In this document: piece after piece, positions 13,501-23,604 of the stretch
Layout: every line of letters starts with the position of its first letter
Numbering within the stretch: position 1 is the first letter of the stretch
Origin: Takakia lepidozioides
Taxonomy: Eukaryota > Streptophyta > Takakiopsida > Takakiales > Takakiaceae
Length of the DNA stretch: 64,000 bases
Assembly: GCA_030704615.1 (NCBI GenBank)
Contig: CM060734.1
Location: forward strand, 34,426,042-34,490,041
Reading direction: 5' to 3'
Made by a program: the position numbers and the translations under genes
The notes under the pieces: generated by a model
The model's database searches: none
Seen by the model: the letters and a program-made list of their open reading frames with translations, nothing else
What the model was told of the DNA's origin: nothing

Positions 13501-16500
13501 TACTCCTATGTAGCATTGGGGGCATCTGGGGAGGATTATGATATCCTCTCTCGACCTGTGGACAACTGTGTCTTTTTTGCTGGCGAGGCCACTTGCAAGG
13601 AGCACCCGGACACAGTTGGGGGTGCTATGATGAGTGGCCTTCGGGAGGCTGTCAGAATTGTTGATATTTTGGAGAATCGCGGTGACACCACTGCTGAAGC
13701 CGAGGCTATGGCGGTTGCTCAGCGGCAGTCAGACAGTGAGAGGAACGAGGTGCGAGTCATACACATGAACACACCTCCCTCTCCAGGCTTCCCTGTTTCT
13801 CTCTCTGACTCTTTCATGCACTCCAATAACTACAAGGTCTTGGTTTCCACATCTGATGGCACTAGATAGGGACTGATGAAGGCTAAGTTTGGTTCAAAGG
13901 GTCTTTGCAATGCATTTGGATTATGCCTGGAACATGGAAATTTCTGCAGTCATTTCTTACGAGGAACCTCTGCCATCTCAGGCCAAATTGCAGTATGAGG
14001 AACATGCTTTTAGGTCTAACCAGCTCCTACAGGTGAGAGATATGGTGAAGAGGCTATCAGCGGCTGAGCTCTCAATCGTTTTGAGGGGAGATGGAGCCAT
14101 GATGGACGGCGAAGAAGGGCCCCTCAGCCGTTCAGACTTGCTAAAGGATATGTTTGGCAATGCCAAAACGACAGCAGGACGCCTGTTGCTAGTGAAAGAG
14201 ATGCTTCATCTGCCAGTTGCATCTCTCAAGTCATTTGCGGGTACGAAGGCGGGTCTTACAGTTCTAAATAGCTGGATCCTGGTGCGTTTCCCCCGAATCA
14301 AATGTAGGAGGATTTGTTTTTGGCATTAGCAGCATTCCAAAGCTAGGGCTCAAGCTTAGTCCCACTTGCATATTGGTATGTAAGGGTTGGCTTGTTCTGA
14401 CCAAATTTGTGTTAGATTTTGCACTACACTGAAGATTTGTATGATGAGTACAACCCACAGAAACTTGAATACTGCCTACAAGGAGACCAACTCCCATTAA
14501 ACTTTCATCAAAGTAGTTTCGCACTTCACAGAGTTATGAAGTAATAGTGTGGATGCATTCTCTCTTGAATGATGCATTTTTGTGCTAGTGGGATGACGTT
14601 GGTTTGTCTTTATAAGTGGGTCAACTTATGTCCACAGACCCTGTCCTTCATCAGAAAGGAGTGATTCAAGATATGTCTGGGCCAACCGCATGTTCAGGAC
14701 ATATGTGGGGTTTTGGGGGAGTAAAGCTTCAAGTCCTTATTCTTGCAGGACTCAATGGGGAAGGATGGTACCCAGCTTCTTCGTCATTGCGTACGCCTTC
14801 TCCAATTTGTGGCTACCGACCTTCTTTCCATTCGGCAATCTGGTCCGTTTTGGTTGCCCTTGAGTTTGCCTTTCCCGTCTTTCAACATTGCAAGTCAGCT
14901 TGACTCTCTCCTGGCCTGTGTCTGACATGTAAGATGTCAAGCTCTAGTAAATTTCTTCATGCACTTTGAATTTAAGGACATGCTCCGCTGCTTGTGAAGG
15001 CCTCAATGTGACGAGTGCTGTGGGTGTGGCAGGTGTTGGCCGTACTGTGAAGGAAAAGGTGTGGGTTCACACTAGCCGCGACATTCGTGCAGTTGCTGGC
15101 CGGTTGGTCGAACTTTGGATTGAGGTCTTTCGCAGAGAGAAATCTACACGTGGCATTTTCAAACCTGCAAAAAAACCTGCAGGCGGCTCACCAAGTGCTG
15201 TGGCTGGTGGTTACAAGGGGAAGGTAAGAGAAGTTCATAAGTGCACAGTGACAGCTGGGAAGCAGCTTTCTTCACTTGACGCTCCTACTGGCAATTTGAA
15301 GGGCTGGCCTTCTACGCAGTCACCATCTCCAAGTCGTTACTCCCGGTCTGCTGGTCAGAGCAAGGTAGTGACTTGAAAGTGCCGTGAAAGTGTATTTAGT
15401 CACCCCTTTGTGTAAGGGAAAATAGTTAGACCCACTGTTGATTCCAACTGGAGCCCTCCACCTGTAAATGCTCTTTCCAGGAACTTCGTCAGTAGTTCTT
15501 CAAAAGTGCACCTGCAGGTAGTAGAGTGTGACTGTATTAGATGTTGCATGGATCTCTATCTTTTACCAACATCCTGTTGTCTGCAAAACCATGGTGGGTG
15601 TTGAAGGTTAGAGGCTGGCTGTGCGACCAATTTTACTGTTAGACTCATCACATCATAGCAACTTATTTAAGTATATCTTCAAGTGACCTAATCTAGGAGG
15701 CAATCTAGTTTCATCTGTAGATGTGATTAGTGTATGATTGATGGTGGTGGCTTGTCGTGGCTGTTGGTGATGCCATGTCATATGGAACTCAAGAAGAATG
15801 TCGCAGGGTGAGCACTTTACTTTTCCTTGGCCTTATGTTTTTGTGTCTTCATTAGTTTTGCAGAAATTACAATCTAGTTATTTGATCTTGCTGTGTATTT
15901 GCAGGCATTGACTGGTGAGGAACCTGCGGGTGACACCCTGCTGCAAAACAATAGCCTCAATTCAGAGGCTGGGGTGGAATCTCCTGCAGAGAGAGTAATG
16001 TCGGCATTGGAGGTTGCTGCTCTTGTAGCGGCTGAAGCAGCACAAGCAGCTGCAATTGCTGCTGCCGAGGTTTGTTACCAAAACCTGCTGCTTATTTCCA
16101 TTCCATTAGGTGGCTCTCAAAAATAATAGAACGATCTCTTGGGGCATGTCTGATGTGTTAAACTTGCATTTCACAGGCTTATGCCAATGGTGAGGCAGAG
16201 CGAAATGCTCTACCAGTATTGCCCGAAATTTTGTCATTTTACAACTTTGCAAATCGAGATAAGGACGAAGTGGTGGAATGGAAGAGGACGAGATCAATCT
16301 CAGCTCCAGAGAGGCCTGTGCACCCCCCTTCAACAAGTGTACATCAGTTGCCATTGAATAGTGAGTAATACAGTTAATAGAATGTAGATAGAGGTGTGCT
16401 ATGTTAAGGCCAGCACATATGAGATTTGTCCTCATTTCTTTTATCATGGTATGCTAAAACTTGCTATCTTGAGTTACTGCAAGATATCAACCTCCCTGTG

Positions 16501-19500
16501 CCAGGTGGGTGCTGTAGGCCATGAAGTTTGAGTTCAGCCCACACTGTGTCATAAGCCTTTTTGACATCCAAGAAAAAGACAGAAGTGGGTTTCCCTTCTT
16601 TTTTCCTTCCCTGGATAATCTGGCTTAGAGTGAAGGTATGATCCACACAGCCCCTGTTCCACCGAAAGCCAGGCTGGCCTTCATGGAAACAACCTCTAGA
16701 CTCCAGATCAACCTCGAGACGAGTACCAAATTTGCCGCGTTAGTAGGCCTGCCTTGGAGTATGCATCTGCAGTGTGGGTTGATAACTCCATCCAGGCTAA
16801 ATCTCTAGAATCCATTCAAGTGGGGGTGCTCACGGAGTGCATGTCAGCATGCTCCAAAACAGCTAATGTGGCTGTTTGGGGTGAGTTTGGCATCCCTCCC
16901 TTAAGCTCCCGACGAGATGAATTCAAGGGCAGATGGTGGGGCCAGCTGCATATGACTAATATCAGATATCCTAAGTAAATCGACGCTATGTCTTGAAAGC
17001 AGGATCACCCTGTCAAACAGGCTAAGTCCTGGCGGAAGAGGGTAGAAGAGATTCTCAAGGATCTGAATCTAAGTCCGCAAGTCTTGACCCTCTGGATAAA
17101 TCTGACTTGCTGTAGTGTCCAAAGCCATGTCTGTTGCCAGGAAATTGTTTCATGAAAATGAAGTTAGGCAGAAAATCCCTGAACTTGTTTCCAGTCTGTG
17201 ACATGGGGGAGGCCATCATGGATGACCTCAAGGGGTTTAGACTGAAATTTAAACTCAGGGCGAGAGCCTACCTTTGAACAGCAAACAGATGCAGAGGGAA
17301 AAGGGGGATTGCAAATGCCCATTGTGGGCAACCTGAAGACAACATTCATTTTCTGATTCATTGTCCAGGGTACTCTCACCAGAGAGACGCCCTCTTCAAA
17401 TCCATCAAGGGGTTTGTGCCTGTACCTCTGTTTACCAATTTTGAAAATCTTGAGGCTGAGCCAAAAGCCCAAGCCCTTTTGGGGCCTAGTTATTGGGCAA
17501 CTCACACACAGCAGATTGATGCTTGTATGAAGGGATTTCTAGAGGATATCTGGAAAACTCAGATCAATTGTCGGTTCCAAGGTAAGTCATACTACAACCG
17601 TCAGCCCCTGACAAAGGTAGTTTCTGTCCCTTTGTGTTCCGCTCAAACTGGGCGTGGGTTCAATGGCCACAAGTCTTATGAGTACATTCTCTGTCATTAT
17701 CTGAATATTAGTCCTGATGAATTGACCTACTGGATGAAGCTGACCTGGAGGGGGGTGTGTCCAAAGCCACGTCTGATGCCCAAAGACTGTCCGATGAAAA
17801 TGAAGTTAGGCATAAAACTTCCCTGAACTTGTTTCCAGTCTGTGACATTGGCAAGGACCTTAAGGATGATCTCAAGCCCTTGGCACTAGACTGAAGTTTA
17901 AACTCAGGGTGGGAAGTCTACCTTGAGCAATAAGCAGATGCAGAGAGGAAGAGGAGATTGTAACTGCCCGATGTGCGGGCAACCTGTAGACACTCTCCAT
18001 TTTCTGATACATTATCCGGGATATTCTCACCAGAAGTGACTCTCTTCAGGACAATCAAGAACATTCTCTTGGCACCTATGCTCACCAACTTTCAAAATCT
18101 TGAGGCTGAGCCTAAAACCCTGGCCCTGTTGGGGTCTCACTTTTGGGCTGCTCACACACAGCAGATTGATGCTTGTGTGAAGGGCTTGCTAGAGGATATC
18201 TGGAAAGCCTGAACTATTTGTTTGTATCAAGGTAAGTCATAGTACCGGAGGGAGCCCCTCGCAAAGGTAGTTTCCTTTTGTTCCGCCCAAACTGGGTGCG
18301 GGGTCTACGTCGAACACAGTCTTTGAGTACATCTCTCTCTCTCTCTCTCGCTCAGCAACTGTCTTATGAGTACATTCTTTCTTTCTGTCTCTCTTTCAAC
18401 TCTCTCTCTCTCTCCAACTGATAAATGTGGACTATGTCCTCAGAGTATCTGATAATGCCTGTTTGTGTGACATGGTTCAATATCACATCTCTGTCCCTTA
18501 TTTTTCATGCTGGCTCATTGCAGGGGTTGATGATGGAGCCCTTGTACGAACCAGCAGTTGCTCCATCGACTTGACTGCTTGCTGCATTGGCAGCCCAGAC
18601 CGTGCCCTCTTTATAAAACCAACTAGGGGGTTAGAGACTGCGAGCACCTCTCCTGCTGGTCATCGCATAGAGCTTGCAAATAGGGTCCAGTTGGATGGTG
18701 CAGAGATGGCCTCTTCTCAGCTGCATGAAGAGTCTGTGGAGGCAGCTGGTGGGAGTTTTAGTGAAATCAGGGCAGGTGATGGAATAGGAAACAATAACTG
18801 CAGTTTGCTAAAGAGGGATGTATCAATGTCTCATACAGAGGTCTTGAATACACGAGTAAGTTTAGGGTCAATCATAGAACCGTGGGATGGAAATCAGCAC
18901 ATACCTCTTGAGACTGGATGCCAGATAAAGACCCAATTGAGTCAAGGGGTTGGGACCAGTAGGGATGAGAGAAAACCTCAGGAGCGGATCAAAAGGGCTG
19001 TGTCTGACTATGTGGCTCAGTTGCTCACTCCCCTGTACAAGACGAGAAAGCTACAGAAGGACGACTTTAAAGCTATTTTGAAGAAAACCACTGCTAAGGT
19101 GAGCAATAGTTTTGTTTTCATCTGTCTGACTTGGTAAGTCGCTCGCGTGAAATTGGTGTTATCCTGAAGTTCGTTTTTCTTTACCAAGCATGATGATACA
19201 TCAATGATGCAATAAAGTTTTCACCCCGAACAAGGCTCACCTTTGGGGTATTATGTCTTTCTGTCATTATCACTCTCTTTTGATCTTTACATTCTGTGTC
19301 CAAGGCTTTGTCCCAACAAAACTTTGTCGTGGCAAACTAAGTCTAATGAGGACATCCTTGGTATCCAAGTTTGCTTGGGCTGCAGCGACACGTGGGTAAG
19401 AAAGTGACCATGGTAATGGTTAGAACTGGTTGCTGGTATTGGTTACAGCGTTGGGTTCACATAGGGAAAATGTGGCTATGCTGGGTCGTGATCACAGGTC

Positions 19501-19746
19501 ATGGAGCGCAGTACTGCGAGGGATCATGCATTGGAAATGTGCGAGTTCCTCAACTGTAGACGGAAAAATAAGGTAGGCCTATCAGCTCTTTCTGATGTAG
19601 TCGCTGGATTGTAGCTACTTGTTGGCAACTCTGTGACATGCACATACTGTGCTTTGACTAGGATCCTCAAACTAATGTTGGCCTCTGTGGGACCGCAGAT
19701 ACGGTCCTTGGTTGATATTTTTATTGAGAAATACATGAAAGGTTAG
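7584..19746 (+). CDS. LDL3-like: LDL3-like lysine-specific histone demethylase, copy B (apparently complete)
   Basis: Proposed exons: 7584-8377, 9054-9332, 9564-9705, 10290-10455, 10926-11804, 12071-13749, 14033-14281, 14749-14842, 15033-15364, 15905-16069, 16177-16360, 18524-19098, 19498-19572 and 19699-19746. They total 1887 codons in one frame; from memory Arabidopsis LDL3 has about 1.6 thousand residues. Order of parts: Lys/Arg-rich N-terminal region; SWIRM about residues 330-425 ([29 protein letters not shown]); acidic linker; FAD Rossmann motif GAGPAG near residue 702; catalytic-site Lys in GFGVLNKVV near residue 1128; [19 protein letters not shown]3-specific C-terminal blocks; SRI-like domain at the end (about 1812-1886). 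A Ser/Asn-rich insert lies in the amine-oxidase domain, where LSD1 has its Tower. It is expected to demethylate H3K4me1/2 in the nucleus on transcribed genes. The start is uncertain: an in-frame TAG directly precedes 7584 and could be a splice acceptor. Confidence 0.88.
16440..18340 (+). mobile_element. Rearranged LINE fragment inside an intron of LDL3 copy B
   Basis: The intron 16361-18523 is about 2.1 kb. On the - strand, 16464-16700 encodes a reverse-transcriptase palm segment ([17 protein letters not shown], then [13 protein letters not shown]). On the + strand, from about 16740, comes the C-terminal region of the same kind of element (LEYASAVW, then [18 protein letters not shown]). It is followed by two roughly 630-bp tandem copies, about 17070-17715 and 17716-18340, of a zinc-finger-type end (CPLCGQP or CPMCGQP, then [12 protein letters not shown]). 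Frames are broken by stops and shifts, so it is dead. Copy A has no LINE at the same intron. Confidence 0.8.
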
Positions 19747-20040
19747 TCTCATTAGCAGCTTTCTCCAGCCGGGTACCCACGAGGGTCCCTTGAAGCTCGG
19801 ATCTTCAAGCAGGGGACGTTGACCACAAGTCCTGGGCAGTATGTTTGCCTTCCCATTTTTAAGCCGGATATGTGGTCTAAGGAGCTTTTGTCTTTGATTG
19901 TTCACACCCTTGTACACCTGTGTGAAATGTTTTGTCTTCTTTCGATTAGTTTGTTCCCTCCCAGGAAAGCAACTTGCAGAATGTCTGACGGTATCGATTG
20001 ATTGGTGATGGGGATGCCATACTTTCTTGCAACGAAGCTG
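19747..20040 (+). other. 3' UTR-like region of LDL3 copy B
   Basis: Homologous to 5446-5780 after copy A. It begins at the TAG that ends the KYMKG C-terminus. In copy A the matching codons read GGT GAG, so that protein runs three residues further. No poly(A) signal was assigned. Confidence 0.55.
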
Positions 20041-22589
20041 TTCACTCTCTCTACAGGGTCTGGTTTGAAACTATCATCTATTTGTACTGTTACGGTGGGG
20101 AAAGATCATGCAACCATACTGGCCATTGAAATCAACGGTCAAGTGCTTTTCTGTCTTGGTACTAGGTCAATCCTTCACAGTTGTGGCGGAGCACGAGTAT
20201 TTGCAACTGCACTCTCATTTTCATCCAAGGATAGAAAATGCTTCAAAATGTAATCTTAAGATGATTCCAGATGTTAAATTGGTGAAATTTTGTTCACTTC
20301 CCATTCAAAGGCTCGGATCTTTTGGTTGCCAAAGAATATTTTGTAAGACAAAAACGTCACAAGAGAGAGACATAGTCAAATGTACATGAAGCTGAAATAT
20401 TAGAGGAAAGTTGACAAAGGGCTTGCAAGGTTGGTGCTTACTGCTCACTTACTGCAGGTTTTGTAGGTTTGTAGGTTGTTGTTCGACTTTGTTGATAGAT
20501 AGTTAAGAGAGCATTAGATGTACACATTGAACAGTCCCTGGAGATGCTAACAAACGTTGTGAGTCAATATCGAATACCTATATGGTGAGATTACTGGCAT
20601 TCAACAGTCCTGATCCTCATACAGGTATGGGACTTCAGCAGTATGAAATGAAAATGCTTGAGTTGGAATCTGGTAGATTGCACTCGGGTGTTTTGGTTGT
20701 CCGTGGCTTGTTCGACAAAAGCTATTTAATGTAGGTATATTGAGAAGCTGGATACTAAGTTCGCATATGTGGAATTCCAGAGTACCATTTGATGCAACTT
20801 GTGGGTTTCTGTTCATGCCACGGCAAGTGCAACACCTCCGCATGTTCAAAATGATATTGTACGCTGACTAGCAAAGTATGTGCTAGGCTATCTCTCTGAG
20901 CTACTCCATCTAATTGAGTAGACACTGGCCAGATTATACTCGTGGTATTATGTGGTAAGCCACGAGCCCACAAAAGTTATCTGAACAGGGGAAAATTCCT
21001 CTAGATGTGTCGTCACCATGAAACTTGCAGTGAAAATGAGTGATTCGCTACCACTGCCACACACAGGCAATCTCCTGCTTGGTAATGCAACCATCAAAAA
21101 TTCTTTGTACTTTGCCACCCAGAGTTGTCCTACAGTTTTGTAGCACCGTTGCCTCAAAAGCCCGTCCCAATTCTCAAGCGTCAGGGATGCCTGTGGCACT
21201 TCATCCCTGATCATTCCAATTGCTAGCAGAGTTGCCGAGTAGAGTAGTGTAGAGGGATTGCAAGCCCTCTCATTCTATCCCACCCACCCTCAGAGAGAGA
21301 GGACCCACCCTGAGGGAGAGAGGACCACCCACCATCAGTTCAGTGCTGGCCTGTTTGGAGCCCTGCCGTGCGCTTTGTTGCTTGTGGATGGATGAGCCGA
21401 TTGGGATGAGTAGACGCGTTCATTCATTCACTCATTCGTTATCGGCAAGAAAATCCTTGAGATAAGGCGTGTGACTGGATGGATGACTCACTATCCTGCC
21501 AACGCGTCATCCGTCCCATCGTGGAGGATTCTCATCCTGCCACCATGTCGGCACTAGTATAGGATGACGCAGCTAACCACAGGGGTAGACGCCACCCGTG
21601 ATGGATGAACGTGCGTCGGATGTGGTTGGCAGTTGACGGTATCAAAACCGAGGGCCACTTCAAGAAATGGCGGTAACTGAAATACAAGTCAGTTAGGATG
21701 ACGCACCCCATCCGCCTGGATGAACATGGACCCTTTCGTTGCACTGCGGATGTGGACACCATACAGAGCCATGCCTGCGCCGGCGGCGACCACGATGAAT
21801 GGCGACGAATAAGGGCTATCGTGGATGAACGCCTGGCCACACACGCTGCACCTAAGCACGAGCCGCCACGTGGCCGATGGGCACCCAATGCCGTTATATC
21901 GTCCGTGACCGGCGTCTGCCGGTCAGTGCGCTGACCGGGCTGGGGTAGTTGCTAACCATGGTTACCGGGAGAATGATTGGAAATCAGCAACTGTGAGTCC
22001 CGGGGGTGGGACGGGACAGGCGAGCAGGATCATAAAGCGGGCTGTCGCATGCGCTGTCGTCCCGAATCTAGGGTGGCGGACACTTTTATGATTTATCATT
22101 TGCGGACCTTTCGTGTTGACTCTGTCACGTTGGACTCCGGGGAAATTATCCTTGCCAGTTATTAGTCAGTAGCCTAACTTTAGGTCATCTCGCCTAGTTG
22201 GCTTTCTATTTTAGGTTGTCCGAATCGAGAGGAGCCACGTGGGAGTGGGCATGAGGCCCTGTTACTGTCCTTTTGAGCCCTAGTTCTCTTTTGTAATAGA
22301 GAAAGTAATTTGCGTAGCCTTTCTTTTGACTACAAAACACAAAACCAAAAAAAGAAAAACAGAAAAAGCATAAAAAGAAAAAGACATCTTTTATTGCACA
22401 CTCCCAAAAATGCTTTCTACTATATGCCCACCCACTCCCTATATGTACTGCAGTGCAGGGCCCGCGTGGCAGCTTGTAAGTGGAACAGGTGGGCCCGTAA
22501 ATGTTGAAAAGGCAAGTGTTGGGTAATGCCATGTACTTGATTTTTCCATTATTCCTACTCTAAGAAAAAAAAAAAAAACTTCCTCTGGC

Positions 22590-23132
22590 AAGGGCCTGGA
22601 TTGTGGGCTGTCGCTCCCAGGTTTCCTTTTATAAAAACAAACAAGAAAAATAACAATTGCTACATGTTTTGTTTTTGAAATTTGGAAAATAACAGGAGTG
22701 GCTACTGAGTTTTGCAAGAAATAGCCATATTTTTCTGTTCACCCACTGAAATTTGGATAGAATCATCCTCCTATGTACTTTCATCCATGTATGTCATCCA
22801 TATTTGGCAAATTCATCCATAATTTAGGTTTTATTTGGAGAAGTTTGGCGATTTCATCCATGAGAAAACAAGGAATTTACGACCCATTTTAATTTTTGAG
22901 GTCAAAATATTGCGGAAAGTCGCCAGAAATAAAAACACATTTGTTTTCAAAAAATGTTTTTTTTTTTTTTAAACGCCTTGATTGGGGCCAAGTTCAAAAT
23001 ATTGAACGAAAACAAATAATATTCCATAAATAATAATATTATTATTTGTTTTCGTGAAAAAATAATATTGATAATAAATTGAAGAACTCTCAAGGGCCTG
23101 AATTGTGGGCTGTCGCTCCCAGGTTTCCTTTT
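22590..23132. repeat. Pair of 41-bp direct repeats, each followed by A-rich DNA
   Basis: The 41-bp words at 22590-22630 and 23092-23132 differ at one position. Both begin AAGGGCCTG, contain TTGTGGGCTGTCGCTCCCAG and end GGTTTCCTTTT. Both are followed by an A-rich tract. They may be the two ends of one element or two tails of short retroelements. The intervening 460 bp is A/T-rich and contains the hairpin at 23007-23054. Confidence 0.7.
23007..23054. repeat. Perfect A/T-rich inverted repeat
   Basis: The 14-base arm CGAAAACAAATAAT at 23007-23020 and its exact reverse complement at 23041-23054 enclose a 20-base A/T spacer. It lies between the two 41-bp repeats. Confidence 0.75.
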
Positions 23133-23170
23133 TGAAAAAAATAAAAAATAAAAAATGAAGAAGGTGGTGT

Positions 23171-23203
23171 ACTGGTGTACTGGTGTACTGGTGTACTCAT
23201 ACA
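23171..23203. repeat. 8-bp tandem repeat (ACTGGTGT)
   Basis: Four copies of ACTGGTGT, the last partial. They lie about 400 bp upstream of the trihelix gene 1 start codon. Confidence 0.8.
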
Positions 23204-23482
23204 GATCTACTTTATGCAGAGTGACGACCGGGGACCGGAGGTGATACCGGTAGAGCGACCGGCTCCTCCGGTGGAGCGGCCGGTAGAATATGGGAACTGA
23301 CACGTTCCGGCCACGTAACTGGATTCCTGGTCGTATCCACGTTCATGGAATGGGAAGGGTCGGATGAGGGTGAGCACGAATCTGGGCCGTGGGAATGGAA
23401 AGGTGAGATACATGAGCAAAAGAGGGGGGTGGTAACCCGGGGAGCAGTGGCTGACCCGAGGGGTGGGGGAGGACGAACGAGG

Positions 23483-23569
23483 ATGAAACAGTTACGTGAC
23501 CTAACGAGCAGAGCAACAGAAGCGAGGGCGCGGGAGCGAGGAGAGAGGAGAGAGAAAGGGAGAGAGTGA
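23483..23569 (+). promoter_or_regulatory. Putative uORF in the leader of trihelix gene 1
   Basis: A 28-codon frame starting ATGAAACAGTTA (MKQL...) ends with TGA 35 bases before the main ATG at 23605. The same start and nearly the same length occur before trihelix gene 2 (31772-31861). Flanking leader sequence (GACGAAC, GGATGAAACAGTTA) is also conserved. Whether the transcript includes this region is inferred. Confidence 0.45.
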
Positions 23570-23604
23570 AGGTGGAGGTGGTGGAGGGAATTGAAGGAGG
23601 TGCG

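Larger units (their letters stand above)
20041..23604. other. Intergenic region between LDL3 copy B and trihelix gene 1
   Basis: No recognised gene. 20041-21230 is ordinary unique-looking sequence. 21230-22200 is GC-richer, with repeated words around GGATGAACG and GGATGACGC. 22300-23160 is A/T-rich with poly-A/T runs, a 41-bp direct repeat pair and a perfect 14-bp-arm hairpin (listed separately). 23171-23203 is an 8-bp tandem repeat. 23210-23604 is the probable promoter and 5' leader of trihelix gene 1. Open frames on the - strand at 20755-21214 overlap in two frames and match nothing I know. Confidence 0.5.

Noticed and set aside
12073-13869. A separate gene starting within LDL3 copy B
   Set aside because: The frame starts at a GTG directly after a splice acceptor (AG at 12069-12070) and continues the FAD domain from the previous exon, so it is an internal exon.
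20755-21214. Overlapping open frames on the - strand
   Set aside because: Two frames overlap, neither has recognisable homology, and splice signals do not join them convincingly.
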